A DNA stretch of 64,000 nt from Atrichornis clamosus (GCA_013400975.1 WBMZ01000270.1:62001-126000); one strand, 5' to 3'. Shown: positions 33,901 through 48,462, counted from the stretch's first letter. Notes: generated from the letters alone by a model not told the origin. Numbers and translations are program-made.

Positions 33901-36900
33901 ATGGCTTAAAAATGTAAAGTTTGGGTTTTATTTTTCCTCTACATGCATTGTGTTATATTTCATGATCAGCCAGAACAAAACCGCCGTCATTGCCAAACAC
34001 CAGCTGTGTACCATTATCTTGAATTTCATCAAACATCCTTCAGTCATTAATTTTATAATGTTCTGATTGTGCTTCTAAACTACCAGATAGCAGATATTGG
34101 TCTACGTTATGATGACAAAACTGGATCATATTTAATCAGCAGAAGACTGGTCTTGTAACTAGGGTTTGAGACCTTAAAGTGTGACTTTCTTTGTTTTGAT
34201 TGCCCGTTAGCTGGAAGGGACACTGAAATAGGTGTAGAAGCAGAGAAACTTACATTAAAAAAAGGAAAGTGGTCTCCCACTTTTTCTAGCTTTCCAGTAA
34301 CATCACTTGGGAAGAAATATGATGCCAGCAACACTTGACCTCACTCTGCAAAAACACATTTCAGCTTTTCCAGCAGCCTCTGTTGGCCTCTGGTGTTGTT
34401 GGAGGATCTTGCAGAGAACATATTGCCAACAGACTACATTCAGAACAATTGATAAATGTGAATTTTTCTTGTGCTCATCTACCTTTTACAAACATGAGTA
34501 CAAAATCTCTGTTTTGTTGTACACTAACCAAAAAACACTTAGGTAATTACATTCTTTTCAAAAATCTAGTCAGTTTTGAGCAAAATTCAAACACTATTTT
34601 CACATAGCCTCGGAGAGGGGAAAGTATTCAAAGTAAAACTCAAATAGGTGTAATTAAAGTCAAGTGTTAATTCCTTATTTCTATGGAGTTTGCCTCCTTC
34701 AAATGTTTTATAGTATATGCATGTGTCCTAGAGATTATTATTTTGTTTGAAATCAGTGCAGATTTTATTGCCTGCACTTAGTGTGGATGCAAAAATTTAC
34801 CACAATGTGTGTTTTCCCCCATTCTTCTGTTTACAGCTTCAATGTGAATATATCTCTGAACAGTGTTTAAATTCTTTCAGCTATGCTTAAACTGGTTGTA
34901 CCTGACCACATGTCTGAGTGTTCTCCTGACAGGGGAAATGTGTTGAACCAGGGGACCATACAATAAACTGAAAAATTGCTGTTGAATTAACAGGGAATAT
35001 TGACAATATCTTAAATAAAAATCAGTGATTCTCTTGCTAAAAAAACCCCTCACATATCCTGAAGTATGCAAAATACCAAATTTAAAGCTAAATATTTTTG
35101 TTAATTTTATTCACAGCAGACAAAGATGATGATGTATGTGGCAGACTGTGGCTACAGAAGAATTTAAATTAGGCCAAATCTCATTACATGTTTACATTTC
35201 AGCTGGACAGCCAAACTAAAGCTTCTCTGTGCTTTGGAAAGTGTCATGGGACATGTAGGGCTTTAGAGTAGCCAAGATCTTAATTGTGAAGGTCTTCCAA
35301 AGTATTTGCTGTCCTTCTGCTGCAGCAGCTGCAACTTCAGGGATGACAGCACGTTTCATTTAATACTGGAAATTAACACTGGTCTCAGAGGAAATGACAA
35401 TATCCATTGAAGGAATACTAGGAAATAGTTCATTAGTGGAGGAAAGCCAACACCAGTAGCTCTTGTGGCAGTCAGTCTCAAAGAAAGACAAAAAGGAACA
35501 TGGGAAAGCCCCTGTGTGTATGTTAAATTCCTCAATCGATACATTTTCAATTTTTATTTAATATCTGACAGCCATGTGGCAAATAAAAATATTTGTGATA
35601 CCCAGGGCACTCAAACAGTTAATTTAATTCTCAGATCATTCAAAAATAATCGATAGCTGTCAGAACACAGGCCAGTATTTCATAAAAGCCTCCTATTTCA
35701 TTTAGAATTGTGATATTAATAGTTTATATGTATATTTATAGTTTTCACCCATGTACATAGAAACACTTCCATGTGTTTATAACCAAATTTATTGAAAATT
35801 TAAGTGTTAATTTTTAACCTTAATAAGTGTGTAAGCATTACAAATCAGGGTGTACCCCTGTATTCAAATGTGGGTGTGCAAAACAATCTTATTGAATCAG
35901 AAATCTTTGCCTCTCTTGCATTTTAATGACTGTAAGCAGTTTCATTTCCTCAGCAGACTGTGAACATTGTTTATCAGATTTAAGGTTTTAGAAAATTATA
36001 TCTGCATCTCAAAAGGATTATAGAGATAAGAACAGATAGTTTGCAAGGATAAAAATTCTGGGATAAAACCTTTGTTTACTTTTTCTTTCTTAGGCTTTTT
36101 TTTTCATTTTGGTGTTTTTCATATTCAGTAAATTGCTTTTTTACTGATGATAGCACATGAATATCGACATGTCAGCATCAGAAGATATTGCCTAAAAGAG
36201 GAAATAAAAAAATCTTCTTAATTTTGATATGAGTTATAATAAAGAAAAAGACAAAGTTATGAGAATATTGAAACTTTCCTAATTTAGATGTTACTGCCTC
36301 CCTGCTCAGGGGTCAAGGGCAAACCTGAAGGATTTCTGATTTAGTCTGGAGATCTATACCTAAAATGTATGGGGTCACTTGAATTTTTTTGGCCATCAGC
36401 ATGTGTAATCTGTAAAACAAATACCCAGATGCATCTCCAGGGTCTTCATGGCTTCCGCTGTTTTTCCTCTAGGTATATGGGGACAGAGAGGAGTGTTACA
36501 CCTAAGGGAATGCTCACTCCTCCAAGCAGCATGTCAGATAAATTTTTCTGTGTATAATCAAGTGGAACATTGTCACTCGGAAATATAGGCTGAAGCAGGA
36601 GAGTTTAATTACCTTTGGCAAAACACGCAAAGGTGCCCTAGAATGTATCTGCTGTTGTGATGCTTTTGACACTTCACTAGTGTACAAGAAGGAGGAAAAG
36701 GTTTTTTTAAACAAGTGGGTTAATGTATGTGTATGCAAATTTTGGAAGTCACATTTTTCGTTAGAGAGAAGTTGTACTGGCTAGAACAGAAAGATTAATT
36801 AATGTAGAAAGTTTGGGTCTTTTTCTAAAAATGCTTTTAGTTTTGTAAAGCAAGGTCACTTGCAAGGTTACATTGCAGCTCTAACAGAGTGTTAAGAAGC

Positions 36901-36927
36901 AGTGAGTAAAAAGTAAGTTGATCTGAA
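30936..36927. other. Unique DNA, includes a TAATTA-rich block
   Basis: No gene is seen. A GC-richer piece at 30936-31200 follows the CR1 fragment and is open on the minus strand, but I cannot assign it. The block at 32370-32530 holds five TAATTA-type cores, one being the palindrome CAATTAATTG (32436-32445), plus a TCF/LEF-like CTTTGATC at 32507-32514. A 13-bp duplication (TGTAGTCCTGGTG/TGTAGTCCTGGTC) occurs near 33522-33547. Remaining frames are chance-like. Confidence 0.5.
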
Positions 36928-37000
36928 ATAGAATCATAAACTGGCTTGAGCTGGAAGAGAGCTCTAGAGATAGTCTAGTCCAACTCCCAAATACAGGACA
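36928..37000 (-). mobile_element. CR1 LINE, short 3'-tail fragment
   Basis: Read in reverse, ATAGAATCATAAACTGG, GAGCTGGAAGAGAGCTCTAGAGATAG and AGTCCAACTCCC match the terminal ~70 bases of CR1, which normally reads AATCATAGAATGG..TTGGAAGGGACC..CAGTCCAACCCCC. The copy is severely 5'-truncated. Confidence 0.7.
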
Positions 37001-40000
37001 TGAGTATTCAATATTCTAGTTAATTAAATAAATCTAGACAGGGAACCTTTTAACAAATGAATACACAAAGTAGTACATCCACATTGCCAGGCTGTGTTAT
37101 GCGCAGCAACATTTAAGAAGTAGCCCACCAGTTTTGTCTATTGCCACGTGTTTTACCTGTTTAAATATAGGTTTCTTATGTCTCACATTCAGTTCTGATA
37201 AGCCTGAGACTCCCATGAAAAATTTTCCACTTTCTGATTAGAGAAGTACCTAAAAATGTAGCATGTTTATTTAGTCCTGTTCTTTGTGAATCTAACTTCA
37301 TATTATGTATTATGCAGTTATTCATAACCCACATACTTCATTCTTAATCGTCTGTCATTGTACTGCCAGACCTGAAATTGCACTTCCAAATCCTATGACT
37401 TGCCTTATCAGTTATACATGTGTAAAATAAAATAATATGATCAATTGGGCTGGCTTTAACATAACAAAGAAATTATTATTTTAATACATTGATCATAGCC
37501 ACTGTTATTTCTGTCACCTTTATACTGAAGATGAATGATAGACCTTGCTTGTGTTGGTATCTTTGCTGAGATATAAATTGTACTTTTCCCAACCTGATAA
37601 CAACCACAAGAGGGTTATTACTTTTCTGTCAGGTTGGCTATTCAATTTACTTAGTCACAGGGTCACCTTTTTGATTTTAATAGAAATGTCAAAACGTTGC
37701 ACATTTTCAAAATACAAAATCTTTACTGAAGAAGAAGAAAAATAAATTGTATTTGTTTTATTTAGGCATTAAATCCCAACATATAGATCTTCTTGTTGTC
37801 CTCATACAGTACCAAGTCCTTGGTTTCTCACTCTTCCCCACCATCAAGATTAGACTGGGGATGCTCCGTAGCTTGAGAGGAAGCACAACTGGGCAGGTGA
37901 CCTGAACTGACCAAAGACATATTGCATACCACATAACATCCCAATGAGCAATAAAAGGGAAAAGATGGGGGTTAGGCTGATTAGATACTTTTACTCAGGA
38001 ACTGTCTGTGCAACAGTCTACCCATAGGAGACAGTGAGTGATTGCCTTTACATGACTTGTTTTGTTCTCTTTTCTCTTATTCCATTTATCCTTCACTTAC
38101 TAAACAATTTTTCTTTTAGTTTTTTTCCTCTTGACCTTCCAGCATTTCTTGTTAGGTTTTTTTTTTCTCTTCTCTTCCCATGTTCTACTGGGGCAGATGG
38201 GGAGGAAGTGAGGAAGCAGCTCAGCTGATCACCAGGGTTAGCCCTAACAACTATGTATAATTGTCACACAGAAATAAATATAATCTCAAACCATCAGTAC
38301 TATCAATAAAAAAAATCACTAATTATGTCAATCATTTGGAAAGACTGTTTCAAATAACTGTAAATATATTAATTTTCACTAATTGGAGGTTAGATCTCTA
38401 TAATATACTTATTCATTTGTTCAATCTCATACTGAGGCTTTTTGAATGTTGCATAAGCTGAACTATGTGCTGTTTGCAATAATAACACTCTGAAAATTAG
38501 CAGGAATCTTATTAAAGATGAAAGAAGATGCATTTTTTTCTGAATGTAATGCAGATCAATTAGCGCATACTTTATATATGTGAAAATTATGTTTTCATGA
38601 AAATGTCTCTTGCTGTTCAAGAAAAATTTAGTTTCAGTAAGTAAGAGTCTCATGTCTGGAATATATTGGGCATGCTTCCTCTTTGCTTGTTCTTAGAGAG
38701 GTTAGTTTTCAATTAAATTGGTCCCTCTAAATAAAATCTGAGATCATACGGAGAAAACCAAGAAAACAAGAAATAACTTTATTTTTAGAGAATAATAATG
38801 AAACACAAGGTAATTAAAAACCTGTGAAAATTTAAAATTGTCGATCTTCCAGCTGTGCATAGGTCTTGCCAGAACAGGATCCACCTTTTATAGCTGACTG
38901 GACAGAGTCATGGTAATGGATTTGTTGTTTCTTGTTTAGAGCAGACCATTGAACAGATCTTACACTCATTGAGGCAGTGACAAAATGCAAAAAGTTGTGA
39001 ATGGAAGTCAAAAGAAAGGGCAATATTTCAGACCTGACTGGCTGCATATTCACCAAAGTTGTATCATTTTGCACTTCATTTATTTCCTGGTTTGTTTTGG
39101 GAATGCCTACCTCCCTCTCTGAGAAAATCTGTCTTTCGTAGTTAATAGTTTTCACACACTGCTTGCATAGCTACAGGAAAGTTAAGGAGTTGACTTTTTT
39201 CTCCAAGATGTCTAAGAACTGAAGAAAAGATTGAATTTGGTGAGATCTGGCATTAATTATGCTAGTTCAAGGCTTGAGTCAATTAATCTATCTGCTAAAA
39301 GGTTTCCTTTATAGTCATTGAAGGGAAAAAATAAATAAAAGACTACATAGGAAGAATCCTCCCATACTGAGAAATATCTGTCCAACAGGTAACATGAACA
39401 GCCCTCCAGCAGTGCCTCTTTACCTCCGCTGGCATGGGAAAGACCTAGCATGCCTTCCTTAAACCGGATGCTAACTTTTAGACACTTACCTTTCAGTGAA
39501 GACCTTAGGAGCGTCTACCTCTCTCAGGTAGCTGACTGATTGATTAAGTACCTATCTTTGAAGTTCTGCTTCTTGGGTATTGGATTTTCTAGAGATAAAA
39601 TATTTCTGGAAAAAAGTGTTTTCCAGTACTGCATTAAGCACTGTTTTCCATCAATTTATAAACTTCTTAGCATGCATGAATAATTAAATGCTGCTTTTCT
39701 TATCTAAGAACTGGCCATGACTTGGTATTGTTGACTTAAAAACTAAACAAACTGTATACATCTTATAGATGGATGTATATGCAAAAACACTGCTAACATT
39801 AGTGGCAACAGAAATCACATTACCTCAGGCAGCTGGTTCTAAATCCAGAGTACTTTGCCATTGATACCAAAGGAACCCTTCAAGCTCTGCCTGATGGCAG
39901 ATACTGGGCTTTTCTGGCTGGATCTAGAATACGCTATAGAGAACCAAGGTCTTTTATGGGATAGTATGCATTCTGTTTGGAGCATGAGACAAAATAAAGA

Positions 40001-40359
40001 GAGACTTGATATCTACCTGGCTTCCTATGCAGCTCTGTAATTCTCTTGTTACCCAGAGCAAGATCATGTTTTCTGCCTGCATTGTTTGTATGTATTGACA
40101 AAGTACGGTTTCTGTAATGACATAATATTTTATGAGAAGAGCTAGACAAGCAACCTGAATCTTTTCATAAAACTACATGTAGTTTAGCATGCATCAGAAC
40201 TGCAGAATGGCAACTCTGTCCCAAGCACTGAAGAAGATCCTCCTCCTCTGGCCATAGTGTTTATTTAGAAGTGTCCATGTCTCAAAGAAAGAATTTTTAC
40301 CATCTGCTTGCTTCTGTCAAAGGCCAATTGGTAAAAGTAAGTGAACAGAGTAGAGTAAA
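37001..40359. other. AT-rich unique DNA, no gene seen
   Basis: No repeat family or exon is recognised. The minus-strand frame 38832-39155 (107 codons) has no known domain. Short A- and T-runs are common. Confidence 0.6.
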
Positions 40360-41198
40360 ATAGATAAGAGTAGAATATTTCAGTTGCAAGTGGCCTACAG
40401 CAATCATCCAGGCTAACTGAGCACTCCAGGGCTGACCAAAAGTTAAAGCACGTCCTTAAGGATTTAAACACTGACAGGCGTGGGACACTAGTCACCTTTT
40501 GAGGAAGCCTGTTCAAGTGTTTGCACACCTTTTGAGAAAATAAATACTTCCTAATGTCCAGTCTAAACCTCGCCTGCTGCAGCACTAAACCATTCCCACA
40601 CATCCTGTCACTAGGTATAAGGGAGAAGAGCTCAACACCTCCCTCTCTACCTCCCCTCCTCAGAAAGCTGCAGGAGCAATGAGGCTGTCCTTCAGCCTCC
40701 TTTTCTCCAGACTAGAAAAGCCCAGAGCCCTCAGCTGCTCCTCACAGAGCATTCCTTCCAGCCCCTCTCCAGATTTCTCGCCCTCCTCTGGATGCATTCA
40801 AGAACCTTCACATTTTTCTTACGTTGTGAGACCCAGAACTACAGAGAGTGCTCAAGGTAGGGTCACACCAAGACTAAATAAAGATGGGAGATCACCTCTT
40901 GTTCTCTTTTTACCGGCTGGTTGTGCTGTGTTTGATCCACCTCAGAATGCAGCTGCAGACCTCCCCAGACACCCAGGGCCTTCGGTAGATTATTGAGAGG
41001 GGTTCTCCTGTAACTTCTGCTCACTGCTTCCCTACTCTGGGATGAATTCCATCAAGCTTTTAACTGATGCAACTGTTACCTTACAATTTCAGCATTCACA
41101 AATGAAAAATCACTGTTCCTGTAGCTGTGGTCCTTGGAGGACTAAGCAGCCCAAGTTTATTTGTATTATTAAAGACTGAGGTAAAAAACCCCCACATG
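40360..41198 (-). mobile_element. CR1 LINE, 5'-truncated copy of a second subfamily
   Basis: The minus strand carries a CR1 3' end (plus strand: GAATATTTCAGTTGCAAGTGGCCTACAGC) and then the ORF2 C-terminus. RFRLDIRKYLF and NRLPQKV are readable near 40600-40490. CTGTCACTAGGTATAAGGGAGAAGAG and CCTCCTTTTCTCCAGACTAGAAAAGCCC mark the usual order further in. It differs from the 15.9-kb copy in its tail, so it belongs to another CR1 subfamily. The match is solid to about 40985. Beyond that it is weak until a piece near 41165-41198 (TATTAAAGACTGAGG) that resembles a more 5' part of the element, suggesting an internal deletion. Frameshifts show it is dead. Confidence 0.75.
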
Positions 41199-44100
41199 TC
41201 AAGACAGCCTGAAAATCTTTCTTAAACTTACCATATCATCTAGATCAGCCAGGAGGGGCAACAGAGAAGTTAAATAAGAAAAGAGACTCAGCTTTCTGTG
41301 TTTATTCACTATGCAGATGTATGCTACATTTTTTTAACATGAATTACTATCTATAAGGCATTTGTTTGTCTACTGGTTCGAAGAAGGTATTTATTAACTA
41401 AATCTAAAAGTATGAACAGTATGAACAGTGCCTCATCTGTGCCTCATCAGGAAACCAATGGCTCTCTTGCAAGGTGTTCAGGAAAGATAAAAATCCTTGA
41501 AAAGAATTGCATCAAGGAAGTAGAATTAGTACATATTTTTCCAATTATGTCTAGAACTCCTGTATTGAAATTTGTCGTAATAATAGCCGCAAAGGAGACA
41601 ATGCTCTAGCATTCACATTTATGCCAAATTCTGACAGTGATTATGGATTACCTAGGCATTACTCTTGCATTACCTTCTGTAGCATAGTTGCTGTGTTAAT
41701 ACAGAAAGAAATAATTGCTAGACTTTAACATTTTACAGAATACATAATCTTAAAATAATGCTGTTTGCCTAATACTAATATTTCTTGTTCTGCCTGAAAA
41801 GCTGCATTTTTAGTAGTTTTGTTCATTCAAAAGGCAACTTTTTTTCATTTAATTTGTTTCCACTAATCTGTTGCTGCTAGGGATTAATTTTTGATTATTT
41901 CTTCACACTCAAATGCAAGTTATCATGGGAAAAAGCTTCCACAACAAATAAAAACCATTTTAAGTAGTCCTTTTAAATTAAAAGAGAACTATTAATCAGT
42001 TATACCAAGTTTGGGAAGTTTTGTGGCTGTAATAGAAAAAGTGGGGAGATACTTAATTCATGGGTTTATAAGTTATAGCCGTCTTTGTTGGTGGATGATG
42101 TAAATCCTTCTGTATAAGAACCAGCAAGGCAGGTCTAGTTGAATGATTATTTTTTTTCCTTCAACTAATAGCATACAGGTCCTGCTCTAAGTGCAGGTGT
42201 TCAAGTATTTGGAGAAGGGAACACAGTTACAGAATAATTGTCTGAAAAGAGAAATAAAAAAATTATATAAGGAAAGATATCATTCAGATAATTTGTTAAT
42301 ACTTTTTTATGTAGAAAAATTTGACTGCAACACTATAAGAGAGTTCTAGGGGAAATATCAGATGTGCAGGAGGAGAGGGAAGCCACTGATCTTAGATCAC
42401 AATTCTGTTTAGAGGTGCTCATGTTCTTCGAACAATCACCGTTTGGTATTTAGTAGTTTTACTCTTTGGCAACCACCTCCCTTTCCTACCAGGATAGTCC
42501 AGGCTCTGAATGAGCTATTTACAATCTTATGTCCTGTACTCGAAGGTAGTCAGAGACCCCACTGAACCGTCCCCTAAAATTAGTGTTTGGAATGCAGATC
42601 TGGTGCCCCAGGAAAGTTAGGTACAAATTTAATAATTCTCAAGTTAAATATATGAAACTTACAGGTAATCTTTTCAGAGCCCAGATACTGGATTGCTTTT
42701 CCTCCTTATAGATAAAAGAGTTACTACTCTTAGACCTAATCTTCCCCCAGTTGTATGCACGTTTACAGTGTGTATTAAAGGGAATATATCTTTTCTATTC
42801 TCACACCTATCGTCAGTGGTATAAAATAGGGTCTCAGAAAAAAAGTAGAGATACTGCAACCTCATATGTACAACAAGGGCTGTGAAACATTATCAGGTTT
42901 TGTTTTTTGGGAGGAGATGACACTGCAAAAAGTTATGGATGAGCAGAGAACCATATCAGTGTTTCATCTGTGCACTTCAGGAACTGCAGGAAGAATACAA
43001 GAGCAAACGACCTCACAAGAGATGGTAATGAGTGCACTGCCTCCACTTTGCTGCCAGCTTTCTGATCTTCCAAGGCAGAAACTTCCAAACACTCCTTCCA
43101 ATAATGCAGAGGGAACAAAAACTCAATATAATCCACAAGTAAACAACCTTTCTTACCTCACCTGTCAGCTTTGCTCAAATATTTTCAGCAGGTGGGCTCC
43201 CAGTAGTTAGGTTAAGGGTAGATTTTGTTGTTTGTTCCAGGAGAGCAAATATGACAAGGAGTATATTTTTAAAATGAGTCCCACATGGATCATATTTTCT
43301 TGGGACCTTGCTTAAGCAATAAAGATTTTTGAGTTAATCATCTAAACAGGTCTTTAACCTTCCAAAGGATTTGCAAACCAGCGTTTTTTGTTCTTTCACT
43401 CATTAAGGACCCATAGACTTGTCTTTTTCCAAGGGAATGAAATGTAGTTTTAAATTTGCAATTATAAAATTACATTTTGCCCCTCCACAGCATTGTTCAT
43501 TTTTGAGTGGTTAATTTTGCAGGGTTTGTCAGAGTGGCTTGTTTAAAGACATTGAATGTCCTGTCCAAGCAACGTGAAAGAATCAACTGAGATTATAATT
43601 CTCTACGTAAAATATTGATTCACAAACTCTCAGGGCAGTTAGAAACTCAGTTTTGCCAATCTAATATTTAATTGTTTTTATGTTTTGTTAATGAATAAGA
43701 GCCAGAAATAAAACAACAGAAACTGCAGCAGTTTTTATTATTGCACAGGCACACAGTCTACTTGGTGTGGCAGAAATTACTCATTCACTCTGAAATATTT
43801 ATTGTCAAGGCTTGTGTGGTGTGTGTCTCTCAGGTACCTCATTTGGAGAAGAAACAGGCCTAGTACTTACTCTGCTTCTGAACTGTGATTTCTGGATAGT
43901 TTGTAACACTTGTGAGTTTATAGAAAACTACAGGTGTCACCTCCCAGTCACTTTCTGTAGTTCTCTAATATTTATGTAAACCTTTGGTGCCTGATCACAG
44001 TCCTCCTGAGAGAGCTGTTTAAAGTCTCGTTACATTTGGTCGAGAGATATGCTCATCTTTAGCAGCTTTTTTTGCTTGCTCAGGTTGAACTTTCCAGGGT

Positions 44101-46324
44101 AATGAGGGAATTTTATCATTATGAGACTTCAAAGACATCTCCAAAGCCTGTCTCCATTTATGCTTTCCTGTTATCAGGTCTGGCTTCACAAACAATTTTT
44201 ATTTCCCCTTCTAAGTAGCTCCTTTCAAGTGTCAAATCTTTTGTATGTGTGGCAGAACACAAGATTTTTTAAATCCTGCTTGACCAAGGAAAAATTAATA
44301 AATTTCTTTAGAGACAAACATTCTCTTATAACTATTACAACATCATTTTTATAATCACTGAAGCATTATTTTAAAATGTGGCTACCTGTAGATTTAGAAT
44401 TTGACAAGGCATTCACCAAAAATATAGAAATATGTGATGTCTAGAATTCCTTTTCAATTCCATCAACTGCCAGTCACTACAGCCATTTAGTTCCCAATCT
44501 GGGCTAAATCTTAGTAATGCTGCTTATTTATTTTGCAGAGGATAAAACACTGTCACCTTTATATCTCAAAGACATCTTGGTTCTTGCTTAAAAAAACCAG
44601 CAAAACATCATAAAAATGAAAAGAAATAAAGTAATCTCAGGTAACCAAGTCTAAGCCCCATCATTTGGGAGCTTTCTATAGAGTGATGGGCATTTCTAGA
44701 GGAAGATTAAATATGTAACTAAAACAAATGTAATGAATCTTGTTCCAGAGCTGCATTGCTTCTCCATGTTCCATAGGAAAGGCTTTATTATCCTGGAAAA
44801 AGGTTTCTTAAGCTCTTCAGGTGAGCAGAATCCTTCACAACCACTCTAAAATTTCAAGGATGTGAATTTTTTTTATTCTCATAGCAAGAAATCCAAAGCC
44901 AGCTTCTTTTTTTCTATGGTAAAATGCTACTGTTTCCATATACTGTAGTATTAAACTGAGTTCACACGTATTGTGTCAAAACTGTCAAGTTTCATTCTTC
45001 TTTTAACAGGAAAATGGTAAAAAGATGAGTATGGAAAGGAATTTAGAATTTCAAATACCTGAGTGTGATTTGCTGATGCTGTCTTAGAACAAATGATTAC
45101 AAAAATATTTTCTTAAATTTGGATACTAGTACTAACAGTTATTTACAAAAAAATAGATTACTTAAATATTAAATCAAGTACCTCGATAGGAAAATACAGG
45201 GAAGAGAAAGTACAAGAATTAGGACCTGCAGGTGCTACCACAAAATCCCAACTAAACTGTGAAGACAGTTAAATAAATGTATGCCAAGTTCCATTAATAG
45301 GAACAGACATATAAGAATATTATTTTCATTAATATCTTCAAAAATGTCTTTTAATAATTATACTTTGTCACAAATTCCATATGAAGCTGATACTTCCGTC
45401 TGAGTGCTTGCCAATATTTTGATTAGCTAAAGTCACATTTCAGCGTTAAAAGCTTTATTCTTATTGACTGAGCAAAGTCATCCAAGGAAAAACATAATCA
45501 TATCCTGAGTGGTAGAGGTCTTCCTTCTGGTGTGTGCTGGATTTATTTAATCATGTCATTTGCTCTATCTTTTTAATAGCACATGGAAGACAAAGGACAG
45601 CTGTTGAAGTTTTGCCAGCCCTTCAGTCCCTTCATGTCAACAATATCTCATAAATCTGAAGGTTCACATAAGTTTTACTATTTTATACTTTTGCATAAAA
45701 TCTTTTTGATATCTTGCTTTACACCATGTGTAAAACTTATGGTTGCAGAGATATTAGTAATAATCCATTAATATCTATCTTTCTCAGGTTTCTAGACATT
45801 TTGAAAAGGGGCTTTTAAAGTTTCATTTTGAGACCAGTATTAAAATTTATATTGAATAATGATTTCTCATTCTATTTCTGTGTTAGATTTTGTGCTAAGG
45901 GTATTCAAATAATGGTAAGCTCATAGGTGTTTCACGAAAGGTAAATGCTTATAAAAAAAACCGAAAAAAGACAACCTGAAAACTATATTTTTATTGAAGA
46001 AATAATTTTATAAATTAGGTGTTCTGCTTCAATAATTTTCAGCTTTTTGTCAGTTTGAATAATATAAAAATTATTTCAAAGTTTGCTATGAATTTCCTTT
46101 TTTTTCTTTTTAAACTTTTCCATCCCTCGTTTAGGAAAAAATGCAAATAGAGAAAAGAAAAATCAAAATGGTAAGGAAAAGAGGGATTCAAGATGAAGTC
46201 TCCCAAACCACAAGACAAATATTTGTTATTTCCGTTTCAGTTTTAAAGCTGAAATACAAAAATTAAAATTTGACCAACATTTTCAAAAATATTTTTGAAT
46301 TAATGAATTTCACAAAGAGAAACA
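41199..46324. other. AT-rich unique DNA, no gene seen
   Basis: No repeat family or exon is recognised. A frame at 42866-43210 (114 codons) has no domain. The span 43440-43740 is smooth AT-rich sequence of the kind often conserved, which is only an impression. A small duplicated motif (AGTATGAACAGTATGAACAG) lies near 41409-41428. Confidence 0.55.
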
Positions 46325-46734
46325 GAAGAGGCAGAGGGCACTTTCAGAGAGACTGTGACAAATCAGGGGGTTGGACATTCACCAACCATATGAGGTTTAA
46401 TAAGGGAAAGTACCGGATTCTGCACCTGGGATGGGGTAACCCTGGATGTACGAACACACTGGGGAATGAGATGCTGGAGAGCAGCACTGGGGAAAGGGAT
46501 CTGGGGATCCAGGTCCATGGCAAGCTGAACACGAGTCAGCAGTGCCCTGGCAGCCAGCAGGGCCAACCCTGTCCTGGGAGCATCAGGCCCAGCATCGACA
46601 GCCGGGCAGGGGAGGGGATTGTCCCGCTCTGCTCTGCACTGGGGAGGCCTCACCTCGAGTGCTGGGGCAGTTTTGGGTGCCACAATATAAGAAAGACATT
46701 AAACTGTGAGAGAGTGTCCAAAGGAGGGCCATGA
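46270..46734 (+). pseudogene. CR1 ORF2 reverse transcriptase, C-terminal fragment
   Basis: The 154-codon frame includes HMRFNKGKYRILHLGWGNPG, ERDLGIQVHGKLNTSQQCPG and GEGIVPLCSALGRPHLEC. These match the stretch after the polymerase active site in CR1 ORF2. The first ~18 residues are not CR1 and come from the flank. The stretch between SQQCPG and GEGIVPL departs from the usual [14 protein letters not shown] motif, which indicates a frameshift pair. The usual CVQFWAP block that should follow PHLEC has decayed, and the frame stops soon after. It cannot encode an active enzyme. Confidence 0.75.
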
Positions 46735-47171
46735 GCATGGTGAAGGGCACTGAGGGGAAGCCGTATGAGGAGAGGCTGAGGTCACTTGGTCTGTTCAGCC
46801 TGGAGAAGAGGAGGCTGAGGGGAGACCTCACTGCAGTTACAGTTTCCTTGTGGGGGGGAGAGAAGAGGGAGGCACTGATATCTACACTCTGGTAACCAGC
46901 GACAGGACTCAAGAAAATGTCATAAAGCTGAGTCAGAGAAAGTTTAGTTTGGGTATTAGATAAGGATTCTCACCCAGAGGATGGTTGGGCACTGGAAGAG
47001 GCTCCCAGGGAATGGGGCACAGTACCAAGCCTGTCTGACATCAAGAAGTGTTTGGACAACACTCTCAGGCACATGGTGTGATTTTTGAGGCTGTCCTGCA
47101 CATGATCAGGAGTTGGACTTTGATTACCCTAATGGTTTCCTTCCAACTCAGAATATTCTGTGATTCTGTGA
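46325..47171 (+). mobile_element. CR1 LINE, well-preserved 3' portion
   Basis: This is the best-preserved CR1 in the window, on the plus strand. It starts in ORF2 (TTCACCAACCATATGAGGTTTAATAAGG) and runs through CTGGGGCAGTTTTGGGTGCC. It continues to TCAGCCTGGAGAAGAGGAGGCTGAGG and the 3' UTR, ending in ATTCTGTGATTCTGTGAG. A frame at 46270-46734 still covers part of ORF2. The sequence resembles CR1 subfamilies common in passerines as I recall them. The 5' side is truncated, and no poly(A) or obvious target duplication is present, as is normal for CR1. Confidence 0.85.
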
Positions 47172-48462
47172 GATTCCAGCATTGACTTGTTACAGCTTCT
47201 ATTAACTTTGGTTTCCTTCCTTGGAAGCTATTATTGGCATAAAATCCTTTCTACTACAGGTTTAAACTTCTTCTTCTGAAAAAACTGTGGCTTCTGAAGA
47301 AGATCTCAAAGAAATTGTTAACAGTCATACAACTGCATTCATGTTTCCTTGCAATATCTTTCTAAGTACAAAATTTTGGAACTGATGTGCTTTCCTGGAA
47401 AATATCAATGAGAAATGTCTGCTAAATTTTAAAATATGAACATCTTTTCACAATCCTGGCACTCAATTGCTGTCTTTCCGTTTATTTGACCTAGTGTTAG
47501 TCACAAGTAAACTTTACCAAATGAGGAAGAAGTCCTATATTCTCTCTAACTTCTCACCCGTTCATTAACCACATTTTGGCAAAAGAGGTTGATAAGGTTC
47601 AAATTAGAAATTAAATGCCTGGAGAGGAATACTTTTGAACCTCATCATTACAACAGATCATTATGACCTTTTTCAGCCACCGCAACACAATTACCACAAA
47701 TAAATTGGTTCTCTGCCTATTCACAGTTCCCCTTCTAGAGATCTTGTGCTTACAGCTGCTGAAGTTGTATATACCATTTCAAATATACTTTAAAATAGAT
47801 TGGGTATTCTGCATCCTAGCCACTCTATAAATTGTTATGATAAATATTTAAATATATACAGTGTTTGTTTATATAAGACATAATGACTTTAAATTGGGCT
47901 GATTAGACATGCCTGACTGAATGTACGTTAATAATTTACTTTCCATCAATTTTTTCCATTGCCTAGAGGGCCCTGAGATCATTAAAAAAAATTCCTAAAT
48001 TTTTAAATAGGAAAACAACTCAATTTATTTGAACATTGTGTGTTAGTTCAAAATAAATTTTAAAACCCCATCATAATAGATTAATCTATTCAAAATGCAA
48101 GTAACCAAATAATATGAGATCAGACCTCTAGGCAAAATGTAGGTGAACAGAAAAAGAAGGAATAAGTGAGTATTATTTTTTTATATGACACTCTGAGTGG
48201 GATTTGACCCAGAGTTTTTGACCAAAAGTTTTTCTGCTTTCTGATGATCTTGACATATACAAAAGGAGTCAGTCAAAGACTTCATCAAACACAAAATATT
48301 GATCTCATTTCAGTTAAGATTTTCCATCGTGCAGAATGAATTGCTGATCTCATTAATTTTGCTATTCTGAATAAGCCGTATCAGAAACTCTGAAATATAT
48401 ATTTAGACAGAATCCCTTCATATTAATACCAAAGTGGACAAAAAATTTCAAATAGAAGATCA
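47172..48462. other. AT-rich unique DNA between CR1 copies
   Basis: No repeat, exon or RNA gene is recognised. Confidence 0.6.

Noticed and set aside
41375..41385. GGTTCGA-like string resembling a tRNA B box
   Set aside because: No A box, acceptor stem or cloverleaf could be drawn around it.
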